A stretch of DNA of 64,000 nucleotides, from assembly GCA_013368315.1 (NCBI GenBank), contig JAACJM010000047.1, forward strand, positions 310,001 through 374,000, given 5' to 3'. The stretch is from Tetrapyrgos nigripes (taxonomy: Eukaryota; Basidiomycota; Agaricomycetes; Agaricales; Campanellaceae). Position numbers and translations under genes: made by a program. The notes beneath the pieces were generated by a model. That model made no database searches, was not told where the DNA came from, and was given only the letters and a program-made list of their open reading frames with translations. Positions 1 through 10,981 of this stretch are shown piece by piece. How positions within the stretch are numbered: the stretch's first letter is position 1; every line of letters starts with the position of its first letter.

Positions 1-358
1 GTGGGTGAAGTGGACCTGGAGGTGATCGGGACATGACACATGGATATGGCGATCAGAAACAGTTTGTTAGTCTTCTACCACATTCTAATATTTTTCATCT
101 TACTATTATGGACTTTCACATCCTTCTCTCAGACGCTGAATACTCTACTAAATCCGAGAAGCGTAGGTTTGACAGCAGGTGAGATCTTTCTGTTCTCATT
201 GACATCATTCGCATTTATCAAACTCCTTTGGCGAATGCCTCAGCTCGTCTTGCCCGACCCTTTCGTCCATTCCTTCCGGTCGTCATTTGCGTTCTTCATC
301 ACTCAGACCTAATCAAAGTCACACTTCCACCCCCTCCAATGAACCTAATTCGCTGAGA
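1..358. other. window edge, no supported gene
   Basis: An open frame from 40 to 312 on the + strand starts with ATG and encodes a hydrophobic N-terminal stretch, but it has no recognisable family and ends in a low-complexity tail. It could be a 5' exon or UTR of the gene that follows, or chance. I see no RNA gene or repeat here. Confidence 0.3.
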
Positions 359-1057
359 ATGACGTCGAAGCGCGCTGAGCCCCTATATCCGGACTCGCCA
401 CAGCATCTTCATAACCCAAAACGCCCTGCTGTAGGAAGACATATGACCATGAAAAAGTCGAAAACAGATCGTTCTTCACTCAGTAACGAGAGAAATCGCG
501 TACCTAAGCGGCGCTATGTGAAGAGAAAGAACGGTGCTTCATCGTCGCAAACTTCCTCCTATTCCGAGGACGAGGGATTGGACCCAGGTTCCGAGTCCAG
601 CTTCTCCAAATCCTCCCCAACAGCAGCTGCACAAACGCGTCGGAATCGCTACCAAACCACTGTTCCTTCACAGTCTCGTCTACGTCAATCGCTCAAACTC
701 TCCTCCACGCTGCCGCTCTGTCGTGTCCCATCTATAATGGACATCTTTCTCGACGCTCGTTCACCTTCTGTCGATTACGATGAAGAAGTTTTCCTAGAGA
801 TTGCGGACCGGAGCACCTGGCTTCTGCGCCGCTGCGATTGTAGAGAGTACGAGTTCTTGGATGAGCATAGTCTACGGGTCTACTGGGCCGACCAAGGTCG
901 TCGAGCGAGTATCTGGCTCGGTCTCGGGGGTACTGGAAGCGCTTCTACAGCTTTTACGGGACCGTTGACACAGCTACCCGACTCATTTGAGCGCTCTACT
1001 GCAACTTGGACCGACAGTGACGCAGCTGTTGGCGGTAGCGCTGCAAGCGAGTGGTAG
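359..1057 (+). CDS. hypothetical protein, basic and Ser-rich N-terminus
   Basis: An uninterrupted frame of about 232 codons from the first in-frame ATG at 359. The N-terminal 110 residues are rich in Lys, Arg and Ser with possible nuclear-localisation clusters (PKRR, VKRK), then comes a Ser/Thr/Gln-rich stretch. The middle (about residues 125-195) is more ordered, with acidic, Trp and Cys residues (STWLLRRCDCREYEF). The end is Ala/Ser/Gly-rich. I recognise no domain and assign no function. The frame stays open 5' of the ATG back to about 287, so the protein may be the 3' part of a gene that begins with an upstream exon, possibly outside the window. Confidence 0.4.
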   Translation: MTSKRAEPLYPDSPQHLHNPKRPAVGRHMTMKKSKTDRSSLSNERNRVPKRRYVKRKNGASSSQTSSYSEDEGLDPGSESSFSKSSPTAAAQTRRNRYQTTVPSQSRLRQSLKLSSTLPLCRVPSIMDIFLDARSPSVDYDEEVFLEIADRSTWLLRRCDCREYEFLDEHSLRVYWADQGRRASIWLGLGGTGSASTAFTGPLTQLPDSFERSTATWTDSDAAVGGSAASEW

Positions 1058-2378
1058 ATGCGTCGTAGATCCAGGTCCCGTTTAGGGAAATGACGCTGGA
1101 TGATGGGATAGATCCATGGACCAATTACGTTGTGGCTTTTTTCATTTCGCAGCGGCGGTGTCAGGCTCGACCTTTTTACGATGATGATGGTGAAATTGCC
1201 ACCGTCAACATCCAACGTCGTTCTTCGTCAAGAGAAAAAGAAGGAGAAGAAAGGGTGTCCGGTTCTACAGGTTCAGCGGCTCCGGAGATCTGAATCTATA
1301 CTTGCATATACTGTCCCCCGAATCCCGACGGATTGCAATTCCGATTGCTGTCATTCAGCGTCTACGATTATTCTAATTTCGACTCATTATTCTCGGTTGT
1401 TTGGTGGAACCAGTGTCACATTTAATGGTGTTATCTTGTCGTTTTTTTTTGGGGGGGGGGCGGATTGGATTGGATTGGATTGGAAGGTTATCGTTATAAT
1501 TATTTTTTCAGCGCATTACTTATTCACCACTACTACCCCAACATCTATTCCGAATTTCTTTCCATCGTCAACGCGTCCCTTCTTTTCTCGATCTCATTTA
1601 TCTACGCATATAATAATAATCTGATTCAGAATGTCATTGTGTCAGAACCAGCTACTAGTAGGTTTTTAGTCTTAGTACTTACATATGATCATGGTGTAGG
1701 AGCATCATCTATATCCATCCATACTGTCAATAAGTGAATGTACTCTCCGCCTCAGTTTCTCCACTGTCCAGACCTTGACTTCCGCTGCCGACGGAGTGCA
1801 ATAGTTACTAGTTCAGATAGCAGTGGACCGATCGGTTCTACATACCATACACATGATTCGTTGGAATTGAAAACAAGCTTCAGGTCGCGGTACCCTCCGG
1901 TCGACTAGTCGATACGATACAGTAACAGATGGTGGTCCAACGGGGTAGACGGAGATCTGCTGCACACGTATCGTATCGCATCGCATCCCCGTAAATTCCA
2001 CTTGACACGTCCCGGTGGTGGTCAGCAGACTAGTCTGTTGAAGTCTCGGTGTCTGAGTTTGGATTGATGGCTTTTCATAGATAGGAGGATTACACAGAAC
2101 AGAATGACGATGAAGATTTTGAAAGCAAACAGATACAACACCAATATATAGAATCGAGTAGCGTACTTGTAGAAATCAAAGAGATGACAGCCAAAATAAG
2201 TAAAACAGGCCCGACTCGACAACTCTTTGAGAAGACATTGGCTTGGGGCGGGCGAAGCCAAACCACATGACCTAACCAAAGTCAAACTTGTCAGTCTCCA
2301 GACAGAACATTGCGTAGCGAAACGGTCACTTGCCAATGTACCAGATTGCGCCAACAGAAAAAAAAAAAGTTCCCAAGG
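1058..2378. other. intergenic, low-complexity, no gene seen
   Basis: About 1.3 kb between the hypothetical gene and the 3' end of the INO80F-domain gene. Frames are short and lack conserved motifs. It contains a T/G homopolymer run, a pentanucleotide repeat and AT-rich tracts, and probably includes the 3' UTRs of both flanking genes. Confidence 0.5.
1442..1484. repeat. homopolymer run plus GGATT microsatellite
   Basis: Nine T, ten G and then about four tandem copies of GGATT (roughly 1462-1483) are read directly. This is a simple sequence repeat in intergenic DNA. Confidence 0.85.
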
Positions 2379-3645
2379 TCAAGACCCCATTCGGACATCT
2401 TCCATGTTATCACCACCTCGATGATATCGCTGTGAAGCAGAACCAGAATAGGATACGGGTGGAGCTTGCGACGAGTCGTCGATCATCGGCATATCCGCAT
2501 CACTTCGGGTTCTCTTCCTTGTACCAGAAGCCGAAGCGACTACGGTGGAGGTGTTGGAGGTTCTAATACTATCTCGATCTCTCTCCCGATCTCTACTAGT
2601 AGCCTGAGCCGTCCTCCCGTCTTCATGGACAAAGTCCAGTGGAGGATCTTCTACAGGTCGGAGACGAAAAGGTCTTTCGAGGTACGGACCACGAGAATCC
2701 GGGCGTGAGGGTATGTCCACACCACCTGACCCAGACCCAGACCCAGAACCGGGGGTGTCTGAGCGAGAAACTCGAGCTGCGCTAGTGGGAGGAGGGTAAT
2801 TGCCACTGGGACCGGAGGTTTCGTGGTAGTAAGCTGAAGCTTCATGTTCACGAATACGCGAAGAAGACATGTGATGGTCTTGGTAGTGAGAACGGGAATG
2901 GACGGTAGGAGAGTGAGAAGCGTGTTCTCTTTGTTGTCTGGAATAGGCTATTTCGCGCTCTCGTTCGCGATCCCATTCCATGTCGCGGTCACGGTCGCGT
3001 TCTCTCTCGCGAGGTTCGTTGATGTAGGTCCCTGGACCGAGTCGCTGGTGGTTGTGGACGCGAGCAGAGGGAGAGAGGGGAGGAGGAGCAGGTCTGGAAC
3101 GGGAGTCGGGGCTGTAGTTCATTTGTTGCATTGGGGGTAGATTTTCGGGGTACACGTGATATGAAGGACGAGAGCGGGGTGGACTGGCTGGAGGTGGGGG
3201 GAGATGGGACAGAGGAGGTAGTTGACGAGGGTCGGTGTTGGCCGAGGAGCGACGGACGACGGGCGGTGGAGCGCCGACAGGCAACTGACGGTTATTGTTG
3301 AGCTCGGGAGACGGTGGAATCGACGACAGACGTTCGTACAGAATTCTGCGAAATATTAAAATAAATATTTAAACGCTGGATCAGCACTCACGCCCGCTCG
3401 AGCTTCATGCGCTGAATGTTGCGTTTGGCCTGGAGGACTTTGAACTGCAGCTTGTCATTGTCCTGCTCGATTTCCTTGACCTTTCTTTTGAGCTCCTTGT
3501 ATTTTCCCTGGTATTTGACGTCCTCTGCGCCGGCAGTGATGCCCATGGCTGGCTTGGATTTGGTCCGTTGGGACGGGGCGGGCCCAGGGGAGGGATGGCG
3601 AGACATGTTGGCAACAGTCTCAGCTGCCTTTTTTGGCGAGCCCAT
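2379..3645 (-). CDS. INO80 complex subunit F-domain protein
   Basis: Two exons (3645-3392 and 3345-2379) give 406 aa. After a Ser/Pro-rich leader, residues about 45-95 form a basic coiled coil of the type KYKELKRKVKEIEQDNDKL followed by AKRNIQRMKLERAILYERL. This is the signature of the INO80F domain shared by TFPT-like subunits of the INO80 chromatin remodeller. The rest is disordered and rich in Pro, Ser, Arg-Glu and Arg-Asp repeats, with a short Gly-Ser run and a possible nuclear signal (TRKRTRS) near the C-terminus. The intron splits the domain between LERA and ILYERL. The start is the ATG at 3645; a frame extends upstream without an ATG. It is divergent from NDUFA13, 186 bp away. The family call is by motif memory and the subunit identity is inferred. 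Confidence 0.72.
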
Positions 3646-3831
3646 TTCGCTACACAGTCCCACGTGACAGAACCATCTAGTCGTTGTTTTCCACCAAGTA
3701 CGTCGTCATCTCATGTTCTTTCTCGTTTTCAGAAGACTGATAGGAATGTTGGCCAGTGTCGGCTCCATTCAAACAGTGGGTAATCGAATACAATGATACG
3801 GTACGGGTTCTGACAGTAGTTTGGTAGGGAT
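3646..3831. promoter_or_regulatory. bidirectional promoter, INO80F gene / NDUFA13
   Basis: A 186-bp gap between two start codons on opposite strands must hold both promoters and both 5' UTRs. No TATA box stands out. Confidence 0.5.
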
Positions 3832-4331
3832 ATGCCTCCTCCGGGAGGATTCGAGGCAGTCAAATACAAGCGGAACCTTCCATTCAGAGGCCCTGGAGCA
3901 CTGGTGTTTCTCGGCGGAGCTTTGCTTGTATCTGGATTTGGCTTCTATCGATATGGGCAGGGAGTGCTGGAAAAGAGGTGAGTTTTCTATGAATGGGGTG
4001 TCAGCTGGCCTGTTCTTGCTATCTACGCCGCTCACTAAGAAACGTGGCACAATGCTGATGATCCGACACCTGACTGGACCAGAGAACTGCAGCGAGAGAA
4101 AGTGTGGTCGCGGATCCATCTTGTGCCGCTGCTGCTGGCTGAGGGGGACCGGGATGCGTACCGACGCCGGGAAGCGGCGGTTGCGCGGGAACGGGAGATC
4201 ATGAAGGACGTGGAGGGATGGGAGGTGAGTGAGTGTCGGGGGCCACGGAGACGGAACTGACAGATTTGCAGGCCGGAAAGAGTGTGTATAATAACGCAAA
4301 GTATGCCACCCCGAGCATAGCTATCCTGTAG
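3832..4331 (+). CDS. mitochondrial complex I subunit NDUFA13 / GRIM-19
   Basis: Three exons (3832-3977, 4083-4224, 4272-4331) total 348 nt and encode 115 aa, normal for the family. The N-terminus MPPPGGFEAVKYKRNLP and the following FRGPGAL...YGQG are the conserved GRIM-19 start, with one membrane segment at about residues 22-40. The conserved helical tail has EKRELQREKVWSRIHLVP, then AEGDRDAYRRRE and EIMKDVEGWEAGKSVYN. The protein is an accessory subunit of NADH:ubiquinone oxidoreductase in the inner mitochondrial membrane. Both introns interrupt conserved blocks, and splicing restores them exactly. The gene shares a short promoter region with the INO80F-domain gene. Confidence 0.93.
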
Positions 4332-4601
4332 ATGAATGGGGATACTGGGACCCCCTGGCTTGGGTAAAAGCTGCCAAACTAGAAAATAATATTTTTGAAT
4401 TTACGTAATGGGTGACTGTGACAGAATCAGAATCTCGGATTCCTGAGTGAGATTCAGAGCGAATCTTGCATGCAATTTATTAGATGTCTTCGGGCCTTTC
4501 AAACGGGCAGACCTTTAAAGGGCCCCAGGTCCAGTCGTTTTCCCCCCACTCCTCTCATGCCATCGGTGCTATCCCGCCGACGAACAGACCCTGTGCCCAC
4601 C

Positions 4602-6113
4602 ATGCTCAACGACGAACAGATGCTTTTCGGCCCCATCGACATCGACGACAACTTCAACCCCAACTCCTTCCAGTGGGACAACAAGCCTTTTGCCTCGGAC
4701 CACTACTTCGATCCTGCCGAACCAGATCTCTTCTCCTCATGGATAAATCCAGACTTTGTCCTTCCCTCCCCCGTCGAGCAGCAGCAGCAGCAACAGCCCT
4801 TCTATTCGCCCTACGAATACACCCCCTTCCCCACCTACGAAGACCTTTCCCCCGCCGCCATCTCCCCCATGTCCCTACAGACCCCGCCAGAGTGGTCAGA
4901 GCCTCCCACGTTCGATCCCCCCGAATGGGTCGCCGGGCTCTTTGACCAGCCAAGCCCGCCAGTCCACACCATCTCGCCGCGTTCTCGTCGTCATTCTCCC
5001 CTCTCCTCAGATCGCGACGCGACCCAACGCGTCCGCATCAACAGCACAGGCAGGCGTCCATCCATCACCACCACAAACCTCTTCCAATCGTCCAGTGCCC
5101 CTTCCCACATCAGCCACATCCACACACGCGCCTCATCCAGCATGGCCAGTCGACGAGCCGAGTCGGTCAGCCTCAGCGAAGACCGCGAAGCCACTCTCAG
5201 AGTCCGTCGTCGAAAACGATCCTCTTCGTCTGTCTCTGCCGAGGAATCCGACTCGAAGCCTGAGCGTAAGTGTGGTCATGTGATCTCTCATACCCTTGCT
5301 CATGGTCCCTCAGCTCCCCAGAAATCCACCCTCCGGCCTCCCAAACTCGCTCCTTCCGCCTGGCAGCTCTACTTCACCGACTGGATCCAGCGACAACAAG
5401 CTTCCAATACGCGCAAGCTCAACGTCGCCCAAGCAGCCAAAGAAGCAGGAGCAGAGTATGCGTCCCTTAGTCCAGAGGAGAAGGAAGTACGTCCACTCTT
5501 TCGTTCCTACACATCTACCTATTCTTACATGTATGTTTCCAGCCCTACAAGCGCCGTTCCCAGCAAATGAAAGAAGCCCGAGAACGCGAACACGCAGCCT
5601 ACATGCGAACCCTCACTCCCGAAGACATCAAACGTGAGAACGCGTTCAGAGCTGCCCAACGCAAAGCTGGCAAATCTCGCAAATCCAACATCAAGGATCC
5701 CAACGCGCCCAAGAAGCCGCTTTCTGCCTATTTCATGTTCTTGCAGAGGATTCGGTCAGACCCCTATCTGGTGAAGCAAGTGTTTGGAGACGAGACAGAG
5801 ACGACGAAGCAGAGTGTATTGGCTGCGGCTCGGTGGAGAGGTATGACTGATGAGGAGCGAAAGGTGTGTCATCATATGTCTTGTGGGAGGATAAGATGAC
5901 TGATTATGTTTTTTCTAGCCCTTCCTCGCCCAAGCCGAACAAGAAAAGATGGAGTATGAAGCTGCGCGCCGCTTATATGAAGAAGGCACCACAGGTTATG
6001 GAACCAGTATCAGCTTCAGTATTTTACCCGGAGGCAGTCCTATCTCCAGCTACATCCCTATCAAGACCGAGTCAGAGAGCGAGAGTGACTCGGGTTATCA
6101 TCGGTCTTCGTAG
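4602..6113 (+). CDS. two-HMG-box DNA-binding protein
   Basis: Four exons: the first ends near 5262, the others begin near 5311, 5543 and 5920, and TAG is at 6111. The first 210 residues are acidic then Ser/Pro/Gln-rich, with a Gln run, like an activation or disordered region. Two HMG boxes follow. The first starts at PPKLAPSAWQLYFTDW and runs to KEAGAEYASLSPEEKEPYK. The second starts at KDPNAPKKPLSAYFMFL and runs to ARWRGMTDEERKPFLAQAE. The tail is acidic and Ser-rich. ATG 4602 is chosen because it sits in a good CACC context; an in-frame ATG at 4470 would add 44 residues. The layout fits a nuclear architectural or transcription factor, but targets are unknown. It is followed by an unusually long gene-free stretch. 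Confidence 0.8.
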
Positions 6114-6870
6114 ACGCTTTCTTTTCCTTCCTTTTATGCAACCCCCTTTAGCTGCGCCTTGATGGTTATGTCACGGATCCTTGCTGTCGTCTACTATGCA
6201 CTGCTGTGGCGGCGGCATTCGTGTCGCGTTCGTTTCCTTTTTTCCCCTTTTCTTTCTCTTTGTATTTCTTGGGCTTTGGGGTCCATGCGAATTTACGACC
6301 TTTTACGACATGACTACAGCTCTCTTTATATCCTTTTGTGGGGCTTTTTTTTTTGGAAAGAGACTAGAGTTAAAGTCTTTCTCTTCCCGATGCGCTACTT
6401 ACTTATTACAGTATCTCTGATCTATACAGAAGTGCTACATGGAGTCATTTGCTCACATAGAAAGAACAGTAACTTAAACTCAATGGACTTTGGACCTTTT
6501 TACCAATCGATTCATGTATACCTCATCCCAACTGTATACTAGTACTATTACTCTACCTACATACCTATGCACTCTATATCATCTATCTATTATCCCAGCT
6601 CATTTCGTTTTTTGATCTTCCAAACTACTTTCTGTTGACGTTTTCTGTTTACAATTCTTTCTTTCTTTTCGTTCCTATGTCGACCCTGCCCGTGTCGTTC
6701 GGTCAATTCCATGTGCAGTTTTGACAAGATCCGTTTTCTAAACTTGTTCTTTCTCTTCTGTTCCGTTCAGACCTGTTTTCCCTCGTTTTCCCCTTTCTTT
6801 AAACTTCCCTTTCGTCCCGACTTCCGACGTACGTCGAGCATTGCCCACGCACACGTGTATCCCTGCCAAT

Positions 6871-6892
6871 TGCGATTGCGATTGCGATTGCC
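6871..6892. repeat. GCGATT hexamer microsatellite
   Basis: About three and a half tandem copies of GCGATT are read directly in intergenic DNA. Confidence 0.85.
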
Positions 6893-8110
6893 ACTCACTT
6901 CCCATCGTCGTTCCCGTTCCCAGTCGCCATTGCCCAGAAATTGTACACATATGCATTCCGCAAAAAAGTTGCCCAATGTACACGTCCAACCGACGCGATT
7001 TTTGCGTAGTACAACTCGCATGCGATTGCTTATTGTGGAGAACCGGACTCGGAGGAGGTTGTGAGCCTCGTGCCTTGCTTCCCCGTCTTCAGGGTGGCGC
7101 GTGTTTACCTTTTTTGACTCGATTCGACCTTGTTTTTTCTTTTACATTTCTGATATTACATACATACCGCTTGGCGTTTTCGCTTCGTTTTCCCCTGACC
7201 TACCTAGGGCTTTTTGCCACTTGACATTTGGTGACTTTGTGACTTTTCTCACTGCTCACTGAGCACTCTCACTGTCTGTTCGTTCTGTTCCTAGTTTGTT
7301 CTTTCTGTTCTTTAGCTGTCAGACTGTGTCTGTCTGCCCTGTATGTATGTACTGTATATTATTTGTACATAAGTGTATTTCTAGTGTCCCTCGTACTCCT
7401 ATCCATCCCTCTGTCTCCGTACTCCGTATTCGACTCACTCGTTTGCGTACTCGTACAGAACCTACTTATGAATCACCCATCAATGCCATGCCCATGCCCA
7501 TGTCTACCCCGGTTCCCAATATTTCCCCAGAGTCCCTGGGCCTGAACAGGCCTGAACGTTGAACCCCGATCATTGATATATCGTGGTTACTTCACTTACT
7601 TGGAACATAGTCAGTAATGTACTATGTAGTGTGTATATACATCGAGTCGAGTCGAATCGAATCTCACATACAAGGTACACATCATCATATACATATTACA
7701 TATATACATTTTAAACTTTGCAATTTCCTGATTTGATTCTTGATTTCGTTCACTACATCGCTGCGCGGTACCCAGTCCTGTTCTGATGCGTACTTCTGAT
7801 ATCTTCTGACTAACGGATCTACGAGCGTGGTAGAGACGCGTATAGTGGACGTGTCTACGTGTTTATATGACGGATATGGCGTGTCTTTTTCGTCCCTTTG
7901 AGCGTTACGCGTTACCGGCGGTACCCCAGAACACGAGGATCTCTATTCGTTTATGGTGCATATTCAGTCACCCCCACGGGCCCGGAATATTACTCGGTAT
8001 TTTATCTGGTGTTTATGATGGACTCTGACTCGCTCTGGCGGTTCGGAGACTCTGTAAAGGTGTTTTGTATGTTTTTTAAAGTTTCTACATGCCCGTTGCC
8101 CACAGTAGTA

Positions 8111-8135
8111 ACAGGTTACAGGTTACAGGTTACAG
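8111..8135. repeat. GGTTACA tandem repeat
   Basis: Three tandem copies of a seven-base unit, GGTTACA, are followed by GTAAGT. It is too short to be a telomeric array and its unit differs from TTAGGG. Confidence 0.8.
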
Positions 8136-8905
8136 TAAGTAGTTGATTGATCCGTCCAATAAACATCTCATAACCTTATAGCATTCCATTGTTCTTTTCT
8201 ACGTGACACCTACGTACTGATCTATCATCTAGATATAATAGCATGTAGTAACAACCAAGAAAGGACCGAGAGCTGTATAGATACAACAATGCTGTAAGTG
8301 TGTGTAAAGATGTCAATTGTGGAATTTAATTGAGATTTATGAGCATGAGCATAAGCGCACTGCCATCGTGAGCATATGCATGCTGTATGGATTCGAGTCC
8401 TTCCATCCTAACCCAAGACTTCCCTGATCTATCAATATCAATCTCATCTCCTTCCCCCATCCCTAAAAGAAGACGCCGCGACCCTCGTGAGCGTGAGCAT
8501 AGCATGAGTAGTAATAAGTACCACACACATGCCTGCCTACGGTCCCGCCACACTGCGCGCTGTGACTCTAATAAATCAAAAAATTATTTGTAAAAATGGG
8601 AAGGAGAAGGGGGGGCGTCAGTCTAAACAGTCTCAATCTTGGCGACAACAGCAACAACAATGTGATCTCAAACTCGAGCAAAAAAAAAAAAAAACAACGA
8701 TATGCGAGATAAAAGTAACGAAAAGAAACTCACCAAACCGGCCAGCGCCACCCAGCCACCGACCCACTCGCTCACCCACACACTCGCCACCACACACCCT
8801 CCCACATCCACAAACGGTTTACGGTTCACGGTTTACAGTTTACGCTTTAGAAGTTTTCCACCCAAGCAACACTGTGCACCGTTTGACCGTTGATTGTTGA
8901 CCTAT

Positions 8906-10802
8906 TCACTGTAAAGGCAACTCCAACACCATTTTCTGATGTGGATCGCCATCTTCATCAAATTCCGGGCCCTGTCAAGTGTATAAAAAAAGTGTCAGCA
9001 CTCTTTGCGAGGGATTTAGTAACAATAATGATAAATGAGGTATAATGATATGATATAGGGGTAGGTTAGAGTAAACATCGCCGACTCCGAGTCCGAGGAT
9101 GGTTTAGCGTTTGATTTGAAAGAATGATAAATTATAAAGGGGGGTTTGATGATGAAAAACGGAAGAGTTGTATGTGTAACGGTATGTTAACCGGTGTGGG
9201 TGCGTATTGCCGACGGCGGTGAATATACAAGTTGCAAAAAAAAAAAAAAAAAGCTCATATTCTTCCCGCCGAGGACCGACTCGGTTCACAAAGCCAAGAC
9301 TTGGACACCTATGCGTCGTGCTTGTAATTCGCACCGATGTAATCTGATCCTCATCCCGCGCCCACTCCGAGGAATCCCAGTGTCCAATGTCCCAATGTCC
9401 CAATGATCCGAAAGAGTCTCCAACAAAGACTGAATACAGTCGAGTCAGAGGTGGTCAGAAGGTAAAAGAGATGCATAAATAAACATGAATGGGAATACAG
9501 TACGGGTTTTGATCATCATAGATAGTAATAGGCAGACAAGATATGGATCTCGAGAATGAGTGTGTAAACGAAAATATGTGATGAGCATAAGCGTAAGAAA
9601 GTTTGCGTTGCTCTTCGAGACTCAGATGAAAAGACGAGAGAAGAATATGGAAGGGGTGTGTGAGTATGAGATCCTTCCCTGCTACCCTGGAAAGGTGCCG
9701 AACATCGGCCAAGGCCAATATGGCGTACAAGACATGGGATCTGCGGACACTTATAGGGCAGGACACGTATCGAATACCGAACTGACGGGATACGGGATAT
9801 AGCTCATGGGGCACGAGGATATGGCATCGAATAGAAGTTGTGACCGCGTAACGCGTATGCAAGGTAAGTCGATGAATCACAAGGTACAAGAGCACAGTGA
9901 AAGAATCAACGATGGATGTGAATGAATGCGAAATGAATGAATGGATGGAAGTGAAGAATGGATAGGATATGGAATGGGATGAAGTGATACTTGATTGGGC
10001 GGATTGGATGGAAGAAAGGCGGAGGAACTCACCTCGGGAATATAACCAAACCTAGAGAAGCAAAGGAGATGAGCATGGGATACAAACATGAAATCATTCG
10101 GAGGAGAAAGAAGTTGATGGGTGCGATTCGCTGTGGCGTGGCTTAATGAACGATTAAAACCCGGGAGAAGGAGAAGGTCTATAGAAGGTCCTCGTCGAAA
10201 AAGAGATCTCGGTGAGATATGGAAAGTGAAAAAGTGAAAGGAACACCGAGGAAGAAGAATATTTATAATTTTAAAAAAAGACAAAGGAAAGTTTACTCAC
10301 TTTGCATAGAAACCTTTGACGGGGATTTGGGAGTGAGTAATGACCTTGACAGTATCATCAGAGTAACTGGAGTCTTTTGCATCGGAGATGATCCAGCTGT
10401 GAAGGGTTTCTACAAGCTTACGGCCAAGCTTGTATTTGCGGTATGATTTGAGGATGGCCAGACGGCTAAGTTTGTAATAGGTACTAGATCCAGATCCGTC
10501 TGCAGAGGCTTTGATGTGCTTTGTGCCTCTAATAGTGCCTATAGGTATGGAAACAGAAGATTCAGAGGACTGCAAGTGGCGTAATAGAAAATGAGTGGCG
10601 GTAGGATCGAGACTAGAGAAGTTGAAACGCAGATGAAAGTTGAGTGACTGTGCAGAAAAAGATGAAAAAAAAAAACTTGCTCATCAAACTCCGTTTCTAG
10701 AGGAAAACGTTGTTCATGATGGAAGACATCGATTCGAATCTGATAACACTGCTGAAGCTGCTCATCGTTGTCGACGACGACGACGTCGTGCGCAATGCTC
10801 AT
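8906..10802 (-). CDS. GNAT-family N-acetyltransferase
   Basis: Four exons (10802-10681, 10612-10301, 10051-10033, 8971-8906) total 519 nt, 172 aa, a normal single-domain GNAT length. The N-terminal part has IRIDVFHHEQRFPLETEFD, continued across intron 1 as DLDPTATHFLLRHL. The acetyl-CoA-binding region is KLSRLAILKSYRKYKLGRKL, where the usual Q/R-x-x-G-x-G/A loop reads YRKYKLGRKL. The C-terminal part is VKGFYAKFGYIPEGPEFDEDG then PHQKMVLELPLQ. Intron 1 needs a GC donor (GA|GCAAGT) to keep the frame. Exon 3 is only 19 nt and the last intron is about 1,061 nt. The start is ATG 10802; the frame is open further 5' without ATG. The substrate is unknown. Confidence 0.82.
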
Positions 10803-10981
10803 CGCAAGTAACGGAACACAAGTCAGGTGATCGGTGACACATCCAAAAATTTTGAGAACGCTGCTCACGTCGACAATACTCGCTTCTCCAACTTCAAGGT
10901 ATTCTCTCCATTCTCTCTTCAGAACTGCTCATCTTATCACTGCTCTAGAGCTGGAGACACTCGTCAGAAGACGAGTCTTAC
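10803..10981. promoter_or_regulatory. bidirectional promoter, GNAT / PPR genes
   Basis: A 179-bp gap between divergent start codons. It must carry both promoters. No clear TATA element was seen. Confidence 0.45.

Larger units (their letters stand above)
6114..8905. other. 2.8-kb gene-poor region with simple repeats
   Basis: No frame with a recognisable family or a plausible splice chain was found on either strand. The stretch is T/C-rich near the HMG gene, probably its long 3' UTR, and AT-rich later. It contains a GCGATT hexamer repeat, GTCGA/ATCGA tandems near 7645, a GGTTACA repeat, CAC-rich runs near 8750-8800 and an A14 run near 8680. A noncoding RNA is possible but nothing in the sequence proves one. 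Confidence 0.5.

Noticed and set aside
8111..8135. Telomere-like repeat
   Set aside because: Only three GGTTACA units are present. It lacks the TTAGGG unit and sits in ordinary intergenic DNA, so it is a simple microsatellite.
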